Positions 24,006 through 35,501 of a stretch of DNA of 64,000 bases are shown here, piece by piece; position 1 is the stretch's first letter, and the number at the start of each line of letters is the position of its first letter. Source of the DNA: Umbelopsis isabellina (taxonomy: Eukaryota; Mucoromycota; Umbelopsidomycetes; Umbelopsidales; Umbelopsidaceae); the NCBI GenBank assembly GCA_016758905.1, contig JAEPQZ010000005.1:310001-374000 (forward strand). Direction: 5' to 3'. Position numbers and translations under genes: made by a program. Under the pieces are notes generated by a model. That model was not told where the DNA came from, ran no database searches, and saw nothing but the letters and a program-made list of their open reading frames with translations.

Positions 24006-25797
24006 TATTTATTCTTAGAAAAAAAAATGATTCGAAATAACCAAAAAACCATCCTATGAGTTTCAGACCCCAAATAAGAGAAACACCCGATCATTTTTGC
24101 CACAATCGGCCATCATTAAGAACAATGGGGCTCCACACTTGCTAGCGACATGAGTTTACAATTGACCATGAAAGAGTCGATAAGTTATCATGTGTGTTTG
24201 TGAGAACATCATGGTCTATCATATCATCGTCATGCCGAAAAACCTCATCGAAACAAGTTGTCTAGCCGTGAAGAGATCAGTCAAGAGGGCTGCAGGGGCC
24301 GCTAAGTTTACTTCGTGACACGGATAAACTGCATTTAGGCAGATATGCCCAACAAAGAGGGAGAAGTTCCAGATTTTTCCGCTCTCCTTTCCTATTCAAT
24401 TACCACCCGATGGGATGGAAATTGTAGAAAAATTTCATGCAGATGATGCCAAGAGATTCGAAGGTGAAGCCATACGGGATTAAGGAGTACTTGCGGTTGT
24501 AATAAAGAAGGTTATCAAAGACCAGGTTATACAATTATCATGATAAAATTAGCATTGGCAACGACCAAAGTCGGGTCAGTCAGTACACAGCCCAATAGCT
24601 GGATGAGACACAGGGTTTCATCGATAATTTTTTAATTATAAACCAGAAAAAGTAGAATAAGGTGACTTTGGAATCAGTAGGAAAAAAAATCACGTTGCAT
24701 AAATTTTTTATCACTGTTGAATCTTTGGTCTCAAAGAAATCACCGCCTTCGGAGAATGCGGGCTCTTGTGGGTGAAAGGGTGGGATTAGATGACTAGCAA
24801 AAAGTTGACATGATGAGGGGAGCAGCGATAGGTAAAATTCGTAGCAAAGTGAAAGATTACACTGTGCGAGGCATTTTTTTGTTATCACTTGGCCTCAAAC
24901 CTTACTGTGTCTACCCCACAAAGCACCGCCTCGAGTAGCACAAACCCTTGTTTTTGATTCGGCCATTATTCCTATTTCAAAAACGGGCCCCAAAAGCCTA
25001 TCAAAACATGGCTGGCTTTGGTGGACCTGATTGTCACAAATAGGCCAATATGTAATCATTGGGGTTATTTTATTTTATCTTTCATAATATTTCCTTGGGG
25101 GGTGCCAGCCCACCGGTGAGAACCAGCTGGTCCCATCTCTATCTACCTGACCCTGGGTACAAACACATCTAAAATAGATACTTCCATGTGCAGCGCAAAA
25201 TGGAGGTTTACGGGGATTTTAACAACCTTTTTTAGACACTGGCACCATTTTTGCAAGGGAGAAGGAATTTTATCTGTCATCAACATATGGAATAAATTTT
25301 TTTAATTTGTAACTACGAACAAATCAGATTAGCAGTGGATGGTGATATCAAGGACTCCGCTTGACAAGGAGCACGTAGTGCGTGAAAGAGGGCCGGCCAA
25401 CTGCAAGCTTATCGGGATGACCAATTTCTGCTTGGTGATTGGCGATCACCCATTGAAGGAGTAGGAATTTTTCCTAGTGATGTTTATCACATGTAGAGCA
25501 ATGTTATGGGTGTGGAAACCATGAGACGGGGAAGGGGGACGGGGCGGATTGAGACTGGGTGGTGGATGTGTGGGCATTCAATAAAGGGGAAAAATTATCC
25601 AGCCTAAGGTGTGTGTGATATGACCGGGGAGGAGTAAGCGGTGTTGTGGAGCAATACCATATCTTCCCTGTATCTCCGGGGGGGACCAGTCCACGTGTAT
25701 CCGTAAGTGGGGGAAAGAGGAGATTACCCAAGCGCTACGTCCTAGCCACCTCGGAGCTTCACGTGCCAGCTATATTCAGTCATTATCTGTGGTATAA

Positions 25798-25800
<3 letters not shown>

Positions 25801-25828
<28 letters not shown>
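25801..25828 (+). repeat. (GGCT)7 microsatellite
   Basis: Seven perfect GGCT units, followed by an imperfect TGGCT, about 250 bp upstream of the CreA-like start codon. The repeat lies outside any coding region and is likely length-variable. Confidence 0.9.
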
Positions 25829-25966
25829 TGGCTGAGCTGAAAAAGAGGGGGGGGACTCTCTCTGACACGCTGTTCATTGTGCTGTCAAAAAATTTTTTCC
25901 CTATCAATTTTGATCAGAAGTCTTTTACTCAGCCAAGACCCTTTCAAAAAAAAAAAAAAAGAAAAA

Positions 25967-25976
25967 TTATATATAA
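25967..25976 (+). promoter_or_regulatory. TATA box of the CreA-like gene
   Basis: TTATATATAA lies about 100 bp upstream of the ATG at 26077, after an A-rich tract and before a pyrimidine-rich leader. Position and sequence fit a TATA element. Confidence 0.5.
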
Positions 25977-26076
25977 CGGGTGTCATTATCTCAAATCACT
26001 TTTTTAAAACAACCAACTTTATCCTCTTTTCTCTCTTGCTATAAGCTTTCCTCCCGTTTATCAACACTTTACAACA

Positions 26077-26778
26077 ATGGCCTTCCAAGCTGCTGCTGGT
26101 TTATTGAGCCTTTCCAACGTCTCAACCCCCAAACGTTCCATCCCCGCAGTCGATAAGACTAACGTCCCTAGACCTTATAAGTGCACAATGTGCCCAAAGA
26201 GTTTCTATCGATTGGAACATCAGACTCGTCATATTCGTACTCACACTGGTGAAAAGCCCCATCCTTGTACTTTCCCTGGATGTGAAAAGCGTTTCTCTCG
26301 TTCCGACGAATTGACCCGACATGCTCGTATCCATACAGCCAATGGATCCAAAAAGAGAAAGCAACAATCGTCAACTACTCAAAACAAGCGTGCTCGCGCT
26401 TCCAATTCTACCACTAGCACTCCTTCCAATTCATTGCCACCAAGCCCTGCTTTGTCTAGCTGCTCCTTTGAACACTCGGATTCCGATAGTGACTACTTGC
26501 GTACTCCAGAAACGTCTCCTGTTATGTCCCATCGTACTATGCACTACTCTCCACCTGCTCGCAAATTGAGCATTTTGGAGTGCAAGTCTTCTGAGCCCAT
26601 GTACGCAAGACCACAACCCCATAGTGAGGCTCGTCTTACTGATATCCTTGAGAACCCTCACACTTCACGTGTATTGCCACCTCTCGCCATATCCACTTCG
26701 GCTTTTGCTATGCCAGCTCCTCAAGAACGTAGCTCGCATGCTTTGCCATCTATTCATTCCCTCTTATCATTCAACTAG
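26077..26778 (+). CDS. CreA/Mig1-type C2H2 zinc-finger carbon catabolite repressor
   Basis: Intronless gene of 233 residues. Two adjacent C2H2 fingers span about residues 34-88: [21 protein letters not shown] and [23 protein letters not shown], joined by a TGEKPHP linker. The contact residues of both helices ([16 protein letters not shown]) match CreA/Mig1, so binding to SYGGRG sites is expected. A basic stretch (KKRKQQ) after finger 2 is a likely nuclear signal. The rest is Ser/Thr/Pro-rich and ends in [11 protein letters not shown], a possible short C-terminal motif. The protein is about half the length of Aspergillus CreA. It represses alternative carbon-source genes when glucose is present; targets here are not known, although the ACS and ATO genes in the window belong to the usual regulon. 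Confidence 0.88.
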   Translation: MAFQAAAGLLSLSNVSTPKRSIPAVDKTNVPRPYKCTMCPKSFYRLEHQTRHIRTHTGEKPHPCTFPGCEKRFSRSDELTRHARIHTANGSKKRKQQSSTTQNKRARASNSTTSTPSNSLPPSPALSSCSFEHSDSDSDYLRTPETSPVMSHRTMHYSPPARKLSILECKSSEPMYARPQPHSEARLTDILENPHTSRVLPPLAISTSAFAMPAPQERSSHALPSIHSLLSFN

Positions 26779-27362
26779 ATTTCCTAAATTCATTTCATGT
26801 ACATTGTGAGCAAACCCCTCAAACCACCTTTTTTTTCGCCCTCCCACTTCATTTAATTCAATCCATAATACGTAAGCTCTTCCCTCTCTCACCCCCTCGA
26901 ATCAAATCATTGTATACAATTTCAAAAATTCTATTTCTGCATTTCATCTGTAAATAATATAGACATGTGCCTCAAATTCAATTAATATATGCCTTTCCAC
27001 AAAGAAAAAAATAATATTATGTAAAGCAGTGTGATTTGTTACCTAATTGTTTGAAGATAATGTAATTACACAAGCCATAAACCACTGCAAAAAACGTGGG
27101 GTGGGAATCGAAGTCACCCACGCGTAGAAATTGAACTTTGTTTCGGGTCATGACGGAAAAAGGAGTGGTCTGAGACCCAACCATTCTTATCGGATCAAAC
27201 CCAGAAAATTTATTTACGAATGAAGATTGCGACATTTCAGCAAGAGCAAGTAGGTCAGGGCAATGCAGGGCAGGCCGAGCTAAGCAGGCCCCTAGTTTCA
27301 GATGATAATTGAAAATTCTTGGCAGTAGAAAGTCTACAAACATTCACTCAACATGGCTATAA
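26779..27362. other. Convergent 3' flanks, CreA-like / carboxypeptidase
   Basis: 584 bp with no credible gene. The minus-strand frame 27343-27017 has no recognisable sequence. The first 200 bp is pyrimidine- and AT-rich, consistent with a 3' UTR. Confidence 0.45.
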
Positions 27363-29298
27363 TCAATGGCCCTTGTTGCCTTTCTCACGCTCACTAATAA
27401 ATTTGGCTGCAAATAAGACACCTGCCAAAGTTTCTTCACCGCTAGGAATGATTTGATCTTCGGGAAGTAAGAAACCATAACGACCGACATCCCGAAGTTC
27501 TACTGCAAATGAATACTTGACATTGGCTACAGCATAAGTCCAATCCAAAGATCCACCGGAAGCCTATTGCAAATTATTAAAATAAAACCATAAAAAAAAA
27601 TCACCCAATTAATATTCATAATTAGAACATCAGTTCATGTAAAAGGTATCCCACACGAGAGTTGAGTTTATCACTAAAAAATAAAAAAAATAAAATAGCT
27701 TCTGCGGTTGCTTACCTGATAGATGATTTTGCAGACTGATCCAGCTGCGAACGATGTACCATGCACCGCCTTCAAAGCCTTGGTAGCTCCTAGAGCCAAT
27801 TCTTCCAAATTTTCTTCATCCTTGGGTCTTTCATTACAGTCTGATCCAAACGGTGTCATCCCTATCAACAATATGTAAGAAACATGTGATAGTACATAAA
27901 GGGTGAGAGCCATAGAAAGCCTTACATAATTGTGAATACGAATGAAAATCAATATACATCAATGCGTGTTTTCTCGATGCTACGAAATCCGCCATCAATT
28001 TAGTCTCCACAGCTGCAAACGCTTCGGGTCCCATATACGCTTCTGAACACGGATTGGCCGATGATCCTCCTCGATTCCACTCGTATCCCTGCGCATCAAA
28101 TTATTTAGCAAAATATGGCAAGCAGCCCATCTATGGTCATGATGAATTCATGTTTACCCAGTTTCGATTCAAGTCAATGCCAGAGCAAAATGGAAATGGA
28201 GTAGGTTGTCGATTTTTGCGCCACTATCATTTACTTCACATGTTAGAGAGTGTGGAAAAATTGATAATAGACATACCCAATAAAGAAAATGTTACCATTC
28301 TATTCTGCTCGTGCGAAAAAATATAGCCATCGACGTTCATAACCGGAATCAACGTCCAGCTGAACGTGTCAACCAGCTTGGTGATATGCTTATCTTGTCC
28401 ATATTTAGATGTGAGCGTTTCAATGAAATATGTCAACACGGCCTATTAAATACAAAGCATATGATTTTCAGCCGCACAAATCATAACATTGATGTGAATC
28501 ATATTTATATTTTTCCCTAGTGACGGGCCACCTTACCACAGATACCCATTCGCGAGCATGCTGTCCGCCGTGCATGATAAGTTCCATTTCCTTGTGATGT
28601 TTCTTAGTTTTCTTGGCTTGTGGATTCCACCACGGCATCATTTCGGTCCAGACCGACGTTGGCTCCTCTCGGGCCCTCTTGCTTTTGATGGTGATCCCCC
28701 AAATGTCTCGTCCTTCATATGTCTTGCCAATTGTAAATAGATCCACAAGATCCGGGTAAGTATCAGAAATGTTCTTCATAAATGTGATAATTTCATCATA
28801 TTTGTGATAATGACTAAGGAAATCTTCAGCCTGAGTCGCATTGCTGGACATAGACTGCGTGATGGTTTCGTCGATCAATGACTGCACGTTGGATATGATG
28901 ACCTTGTGGGTAGACGAAACTGGCAAATGATTGATTAATTCAGTGTATTGTCGGTCATCAACTCGAACGTGGAAGCAAGTATCGGTTGTCGGTGCTTTCC
29001 AGATATCGAAGCCTTGGTGCTAAAATAGCATTACACTCTCGATTAGTAGCTTATTCTGTTTATCGTATTCATTATTCTTTAAATTTCTTCGTAAAAGCCT
29101 CACATCAATCCAATTCATGGTATTTCGTATATCTTCTGTCGAAGTCAAGCATGCTTCAACTACTTTGTATTCATCGAACCGAGCTGGCTCGGGAGCAAAC
29201 GATATTTGGCTACTTGGAGACTGTTGGTATAACGTGGCAGCATTGACTAATGTGCATGACACCAATGAGGCGAGTGGCGCTAGCTTTAGTGTGTGCAT
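27363..29298 (-). CDS. Secreted metallocarboxypeptidase zymogen, peptidase family M14 (carboxypeptidase A type)
   Basis: Seven exons (29298-29104, 29019-28537, 28442-28296, 28223-28158, 28088-27926, 27861-27716, 27563-27363) give 466 residues. It has a signal peptide (1-20), then an activation-propeptide-like region (QGFDIWKAP through FHVRV), then the catalytic domain. Zinc ligands are His219 and Glu222 in HGGQHAREW and His346 in IDFHSYSQL; the general base is Glu422 in [26 protein letters not shown] supplies the substrate-binding Asn/Arg pair. All essential residues are present, so it should be active after propeptide removal. It cleaves C-terminal residues from peptides outside the cell or in the vacuole. 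It is divergent from the PX-domain gene with about 230 bp between starts. Confidence 0.93.
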
Positions 29299-29527
29299 TT
29301 GGTGATGCGCTGAATTAAAGCAATAGCAAAAAATACTTTGGGCCGGCCCCAGCGAGATAAAGTAAAATGGAAAATAATGCTCCGTGTGGTCGGGTTATAC
29401 GCCATCATTTTTCCCTGCGTCAGTCAGTTTTGAGCCACAAGTGATTTAAATTTTGGATGGCCGGTCCCCTTCACAGTGACACTTTTGCCAAGGCCCGACC
29501 CCATCCTTGTGCTCTGGAATTCATGGA

Positions 29528-30998
29528 ATGTCTCTTTTGAATCGTGTGGAGGATCTTCTCGACCTAAGTCAGAAAGCTTCAATCTTGCTCCAGGAGAAGA
29601 CCGCTAATACAAAGGATTCACAATTGCGAGCGATTCTTTCCAGTGCCGGAAAGGACCTGCGATCGGGCATAAAAGATCTGGTTAAAATTCAAGATAAACT
29701 GGACGAAGCTACTAAAGACGCTGATAGAGCAAGCTGGGAAAGCAAAGCAAATGAAACCCTCGAGCGAACAAGAGGCTACCTACATTTTGCAACCAAAGGT
29801 AAATTAACCCCCGGTCACTCGATGCAACTTGTCAAAATGATATTAATGTCAATATGGGTCTTGATCTACTCTTGTTTTTAGTCACGGCAGATGGTTTTAC
29901 AGCAAATTCAGACATAACGCCCTATAGGCCATTACCACCCGTAGCACGAACTTCACTTGCAACCATGCTACATCCTTTACAGGATCCACTTTCAACGCCA
30001 ATGTCGGATACAACCAATATGAAAAGCTCGAATGGATCTCAACATACAGTACAGGATGCAGATGCAACTAATGAAGAGGAAGAGACGTTTGTTGATGCTG
30101 TAGAGAACATAGCAACTCCGCCTGAGGCACAGACCACGACTCTAGAGAGCAAACTAAAATCCCTGTCCATGGATCCGTCTGTACCACTCAGAAGGTCAAA
30201 TAGCAATTTCAGTTTATTTTCATTACCACCGAATGCCACATGGGAGCCGACGTCAAGAGAGCCCGAGAACCCGCTCAGCTTGTCATTAACGGTAAGCACT
30301 ATGATGCGGGTATACTACCATAGCCACGGCGATACTGAAACTTGCGTCGTAGATTGAAGACTACTTTCCTGTGCCTTCACAATCGACTTCAAAAATTCCA
30401 ACGCTATCCTCAACATCTACACCCTTACCTGTATCTAGCAATAATTCAATCAATATATTTAATGACGATAATGAGGAAACTGTAAGAAGAAGTAGCGTTT
30501 TCGCTTCGGATGTAGAGGTCAGCCATCCTCTACGAATCGGTGTGGGCTACGGAAGCTATGTATGCTACAGTTGTACGATCTTTAGCAGCAAGGTAAGTCA
30601 AAATCAGTAATATTACGTATAAGCATGTTAATAGCTGTTAAGCTCTCCACTTTTTTTTTCTGTATTGCCATGATCCCACAGGGTGCGTCTATATCTGCTC
30701 GCAAACGCTACTCTGATTTTGTACAGCTTCGCGAAAGCCTCATCGAACATTTTCCTCGACTAAAGAGCAATATACCAAAGCTGCCACCAAAGAAAGTTGT
30801 TGGTAGGTGTTGGTCACTATCTAGATTGCCCTTACTTTTCCATTCGCGCTGACCATATCGGCTACCATTACTTCAGGCAAATTCACTCCGGCTTTCATAG
30901 AGAAACGTCGGCGAGAACTCGAATATTTCCTTAAATATGTGTCTTTACATCCCACGCTTGGGTCCAGCATGGTGCTTAAACGATGGTTGACACAATAA
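29528..30998 (+). CDS. PX-domain phosphoinositide-binding protein (sorting-nexin/Ypt35-like)
   Basis: Five exons (29528-29798, 29882-30291, 30353-30592, 30682-30802, 30877-30998) give 387 residues. The N-terminal ~90 residues are helical and may form a coiled coil (SQKASILLQEK, VKIQDKLDEATKD). A long Ser/Thr-rich acidic linker follows. The C-terminal ~110 residues form a PX domain: HPLRIGVGYGSYVCYSC, KRYSDFVQLRESL, IPKLPPKK, then FIEKRRRELEYFLKYV. The RRYS-type motif (KRYSDF), the PxxP loop and the RR before the last helix are PI3P-binding features of the fold, so endosome or vacuole association is expected. The short form with PX at the C-terminus resembles yeast Ypt35. An ATG at 29523 is out of frame; the next ATG, at 29528, gives the start. 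Confidence 0.85.
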
Positions 30999-31299
30999 CA
31001 TGTATAAAATCATACCGAACTGCAATGCGCCAAGTAAAGGATCGGTCCTTTATTATCTCATTGTAAATTTATAATGCCAGACAAACGATTGTAATACTAC
31101 AATGAACAAATAACATGAAGTCGTTAGTTGTAAGAGCACGACAAACACACAGCAAATCGCTTTCAGACAATATAAAACTCGGTAAACATAGGAGATAAAA
31201 TGTATATATTTCGGAAAAATGTGTCCGATCGAAATGAAAAACAAAAAGCAAATTACAAGCAATGTTGGAGCATAATGGCGGAACAGTGAAATTATTAAT
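30999..31299. other. Convergent 3' flanks, PX / UspA genes
   Basis: About 300 bp of AT-rich sequence with no gene or RNA visible. The frames at 31053-31430 (minus) are shadows or UTR. Confidence 0.5.
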
Positions 31300-32536
31300 T
31301 TACTCGGCTTCATCCACTTTAAGTTCCCCACTTTGCACACTTTGACTGAGCTTTTTGGCAGCTGATGGTCGTCTCTTTCTTTGCCGCGCGGTTTTATGAT
31401 CACGCACGACAGAGACGGGCACTGAGGCATTATGAACCAAGAACGAACTTATGGAACCCATTAGGAATCTAGCCAATAAAAAAGGGTTTGATTTAGGTAA
31501 TTAATATTTATGACATGACAATGCAAACATGTAGTCGATATACGATTACACAGCGTCAAACATGACTTACCCTTTGAGAGCACCACGACCACGAGATCCA
31601 CATACTACCATCGTTATATCCAGCTCATCAATCTGTTGAATAAAAAAAGTTGAGATGGCCGTTCGACAAATTGGGCAATTGTGAATATGAGAGACAAAAA
31701 TATTACCATGGTTAACAGAGTTTCCTTAATCTTGCCGGCAATTACATGAGTTGTGATCTTGATATTGTATAAAAGCATCTTTTCAATAATCTTTTTAGCT
31801 TTGTTGGTGGCTTGCATAGCGGCTTTCGATAGCTGAAGTGAGGCGATAATTGTTGGATGGTTGTTATTAGATAAATAATCTTGCCTGCCTAGAGCTTGAC
31901 CAGCGATACTTAGTTTTGTAAACTTACCTGCTTTGGCAGATCTTCAGTACTGATCGAGTCATCGTCTCTGCTGATGACGGTGAGAATGTGAAGCTCATCA
32001 TTGTTTCGGAGCATGGTTCCCATAGCCCATTCCATGGCATGATAACTTTCGTCACTAAAGTCACACATGATCAAGTAGGTTCGCACTCGTCGCGGTGGCT
32101 CTGGCGGAGCGTCTTCATCAACATAAAACCCATACTTGATGGTGGTGATGATACGATCATCTTGACGAACGATCTCAGGCTCTTGGCATACCAGTATTTC
32201 CGGTCGATACTTTTCAGAGCTGCGCTTGACGTTCTCGTCAGCTGGCTTATCATAATCGATATGTCGATTCCGTTCAGTAATAGCCATAAGTTCTTTATCA
32301 GCGTCGTCGAGATTGTCGTAATCTTCAAAGCTGGAATCATCGTCTTCAGCTGGAATGTCATCCTCTTCGTCCTCGGTCTCCGATTCAAAGCGATTGGGCT
32401 CCGGCTTTTGCACAATGACGGCTTCTTCCACTTGCCGATCCTCTTCAGTGTCAATGTTTAGCTCGTCGTCTTCTGGACGAACATCTTTTTTAGAATTAGA
32501 TTCTTCTGTAGCACTCTTTGGTAAGACTTTCGACAT
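31300..32536 (-). CDS. Universal stress protein (UspA) domain protein with acidic N-terminal extension
   Basis: Four exons (32536-31928, 31832-31707, 31632-31571, 31468-31300) give 321 residues. The first ~120 residues are strongly acidic and low-complexity (SFEDYDNLDDADKE), probably disordered. The UspA domain begins at RVRTYLIMCDFSDESYHAMEWAM and ends with the ATP-binding signature GSRGRGALKGFLMGSISSFLVHN. That signature has the G-x2-G-x9-G-S/T pattern of ATP-binding Usp proteins. The C-terminus is basic then acidic (KTARQRKRRP, SGELKVDEAE). The ATG at 32536 is preferred over an in-frame ATG nine codons upstream because it leads directly into the acidic region. Its cellular role is not known from sequence. 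Confidence 0.87.
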
Positions 32537-32700
32537 TATGTAATAATGAGGCGAGACAGTCAAGATATAACTGGGTAGTTTCGTGGGGGGGGGGAAGTGG
32601 GCTTATATTTTATTTGAAAATTTCCTTGGGCTTGTCATTGGACGAAAACACCAACGCCAAAAACTACTACTATGCACGATTTAGGGAAACCCAAAGCCTT

Positions 32701-33764
32701 TTAATACCGATTAAATGTACCAGTTGATAAATACGTTTGCTTCTTTTCTTCGCCATGTTTACGGTAGATGCTTTGAACAGCTGATGAATTTTGCTTGTTT
32801 CTTGCCTGTAGCTCTTCCTTTACTTTGTTCACTACTGCCGCCGTCGCCGATGTCGGTGCCATATTGATCTTCTTGGGAGCTGGGATACCTGCCGGGCTCT
32901 CTTTAGACTTTCGCTTGACGCCATTTTCTATGCCATTTGCTTTCTTTTCCGCTTTTTTAGCCTTTCTTTCAGCCTTGGCCTTGGCTTTCTTTTCCTCCAT
33001 TGCTATCTTCATTGCTTCAAGCTCCTTTTTATCGGTGGAATTGATAGTGATGATATTCTCTGATGTAAATGGTGTACCGCACTATAAAATTAAAGAAAAA
33101 TTGTGAGATTTTGCTCAGTGAATCGGCAATGGATTCAATCTTGTCTTTGTACTTACAGTAAGACATTCAGAACCAGGTACTTCCTTGAGAGCCTGCTCAG
33201 AAAATACGCATCCACATGTATCTAGGTATTGGAATCGATGTTTACCGTTCATCTCTTTCATGGAGATCGGACAGATGTAACGGCTAGTAGCTTCTTGCTC
33301 GAGGCTACCCACTGTGCTTCGGTCTTTGTTTTCCCGACCTTCATCAAACGCTGGATTTTCGGTCAAATTAAGCTTTGTGATATCTTTGATTGACGTTACA
33401 TGAGCACATATTTTGTCTCCATCTCCATATGCTGTCTTGTCTATGAGGTATTCAATAATGGCATCATGGTTGTAAAGCTTTCCTAAAGCGCACGATGCTA
33501 CCGGTGCTATTAAAGGATTCTGAGGGAGCAAACATTCAGAATTAGTTGCTGCTTTTGCTAGTTGGTAAGATACAAACTTGTGCAGATCGTCAATCTGACA
33601 AATTCAAAAGCTGATCAGCCGCAGTGGCAAAAGGCGCTTACCTTTGATAGTGCACAGTAAAACCATATAGCTCTTCGCTCGATATCAGGGTTTTGAATAA
33701 CATCCTTCTTCTTCTCTTTGACAAGCTCAATTCGCCTTGGTATAGAACCTCCGTCGTTTCCCAT
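32701..33764 (-). CDS. RTF2: Replication termination factor 2 (Rtf2/RTFDC1) family protein
   Basis: Three exons (33764-33642, 33519-33157, 33081-32701) give 288 residues. The N-terminal MGNDGGSIPRRIELVK is the Rtf2 hallmark. It is followed by a paired modified RING-like region: WFYCALSKNPLIAPVASCALGKLYNHDAIIEYL and YICPISMKEMNGKHRFQYLDTCGCVFSEQAL, closed by CLTCGTPF. The C-terminal ~100 residues are Lys/Ala-rich (KAKAERKAKKAEKK) with likely nuclear signals. In fission yeast Rtf2 stabilises stalled forks at the replication barrier and influences splicing; in animals it is removed from stalled forks by the proteasome. It is divergent from the Aly/REF gene with 185 bp between starts. Confidence 0.92.
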
Positions 33765-33949
33765 TACAGATTTTGTTAAAGATCAATGAAGGGAAGTTTG
33801 AAAATTTCAAACACTGGTGGTTCCTTGTTCAGCGACTGGTTTGAAATAATTATCAACTCCGGCAATCCACGTCACATTTCCAAAAAGTTGCTTGCATTTC
33901 ATTGGTGTGGCCCGGCGTCCTTGATCAAGTACCAACTATACCTTTCAAC

Positions 33950-35089
33950 ATGTCGAGCATGGATATTGACCTCCCCTTGGAGGATGTGATCAAAAAGTCA
34001 CGCGCACAAAAGAAATCAGGCCCAAAAAAGTCGCCTGCCCTTCAAAAACGAGTGCAACAAAAGAACAATGGTCCATCCCTTGGTCCTAAGAAAACCGGAA
34101 AGATCAACAAGTCATTTACAACAAAAGGTCCCGGCAGAGTGGGAGCCCCAGGTGGCCAAAAGCCAAAAAACGTTGTCAGAAACCCTTTGCTCAATCGGAC
34201 TGGAATTACAACCGTATGTTTATGCTTAATCTCCCTCACGAATTACTGTTACGTCTCTCCATTTGCTGATCGTTCGTTCCGCACTCATCCCTCTTTAGGC
34301 TGCTTTGCGTGCTCAAGCTATCAAAAAACCTACCCCTCCTAAATTAGACCCTTCGTCTATCATCATCACTAAAACTGTTACACCAAAGCTCAATACCAAG
34401 GCTGAAAAGCCTAGGTTGAACCGTTCACCACCAGCCGCACAAAAGCCTGTAGGTGGAGGTGGCAATCAAATCCGTGGTATTAGTGGCAATAGTGGATTTT
34501 CAATTCGCGGTGGATCTGGACCCACTACCATCCTGATTCGCAACTTGGATCCTGGTGCCAATGCTGAAGATGTTAGGGTAGGTTTCGGTGTAGAAAAGCT
34601 GTATAATTATACCTGTTGCTTATTCATTATGGATAATAGGCTGCTTTCATGAGTTTCGGAGAGGTTTTGGATTGCGAATTGGCTGTGGATCGCTCAGGAC
34701 GATCTTTAGGCGAAGCAGAAGTTCAATTCGCTAGTCGAGATTCCGCCCTTAAAGCTGTCCAGCAATTGGATGGTGAATTGGCTGATGGTAACGATATTGG
34801 GGATGAATGACTGAAACGACAGAATTCGTTGGCACTGACATAATCAATTCTGTATATAGGCCGAGTTTTGCGATTGTCACTGAGAGACAACAATGCCAAA
34901 TCTGAACGATCCTTGTTTGGACAAAGCGTTCGCTCCATGGTTTCATCGTCAGTACGACCTGAAAGGTAAGCGTGATACTAAATTGAGGATGTATTGTTGG
35001 TTTCTTTGATATTAATTTGGTCTTCCAACAGCCGTCTTTACTCAGATAATATTAACACTACACGATCTTCTGTGTTTGACAGACGTTAG
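33950..35089 (+). CDS. Aly/REF-type (Yra1/Mlo3-like) mRNA export adaptor with one RRM
   Basis: Five exons (33950-34213, 34299-34577, 34640-34787, 34860-34965, 35032-35089) give 284 residues. The N-terminus has MDIDLPLEDVIKKSRAQ, a UAP56/Sub2-binding motif of the Aly/Yra1/UIF class. A basic, Lys/Pro/Gly-rich RNA-binding region follows. The RRM spans about residues 155-235: TILIRNLDPGANAEDVRAAFMSFGEVLDCEL, then GRSLGEAEVQFASRDSALKAV. The C-terminus ends in a short Arg-containing tail (TTRSSVFDRR) comparable to the C-box of REF proteins. It would join the TREX complex and recruit the Mex67 exporter to mRNA in the nucleus. The start gives the complete helicase-binding motif. The exact family member (Yra1 versus POLDIP3-like) is uncertain. 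Confidence 0.87.
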
Positions 35090-35501
35090 AGAGACTTCAT
35101 TCGCAAGGAAATCTCAGATTCTCCCAATCTTTCTATTTGACATTCATTATAGGTTTTCATTATAGGTTTCTCTTCAAAGTTTTTCCTTTTTTTTTTTTTA
35201 AGCTTTTCAAGCACAAGCAACATTTTTTAGTGGAATATAAACATGGTGGAGTGATACATGGACACCACACCACAGCCAGCTCTTTTGAATGTCTCAGTAT
35301 GTACCAATATAAAAAGTCTTAATTTTGTGAAGCTTGGCTTTTGCAATGTGCACTATGAAAATAACGTCCATATCATACCAATGTGTTTTGGTTACAAAAA
35401 ACTCTGGCTCACGTATACGTTTATATATGCTTTTTTATTTATTTCAAATTTTCGAATCCTATTGTAGCCGGATGTGCTAATGATTTACTCACTAAATGTT
35501 A
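35090..35501. other. Convergent 3' flanks, Aly/REF / RNF5-like
   Basis: 412 bp, AT-rich with a T-run near 35186-35198. No credible ORF, RNA gene or repeat. Confidence 0.5.

Larger units (their letters stand above)
24006..26076. promoter_or_regulatory. Long upstream region of the CreA-like gene
   Basis: About 2 kb without a credible gene; open frames such as 24580-24888 (minus) are AT-rich and unrecognisable. The proximal 600 bp is rich in GC boxes: SYGGRG-type CreA/Mig1 sites occur at 25624-25629, 25676-25681 and 25707-25712. CACGTG E-boxes lie at 25692-25697 and 25760-25765, and G-runs at 25528-25559. A GGCT microsatellite is at 25801-25828, an A-run near 25946-25960 and a TATA box at 25967-25976. 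Autoregulation by the CreA-like product is inferred only from the motifs. Confidence 0.5.

Noticed and set aside
24580-24888. 102-codon minus-strand ORF
   Set aside because: AT-rich, hydrophobic and random-looking, in a long gene-free region with no splice context.
33521-33641. Extra exon within the first RTF2 intron
   Set aside because: Joining exon 1 directly to the next exon gives the exact family sequence (CALSKNPLIAPV), so no extra exon is needed.
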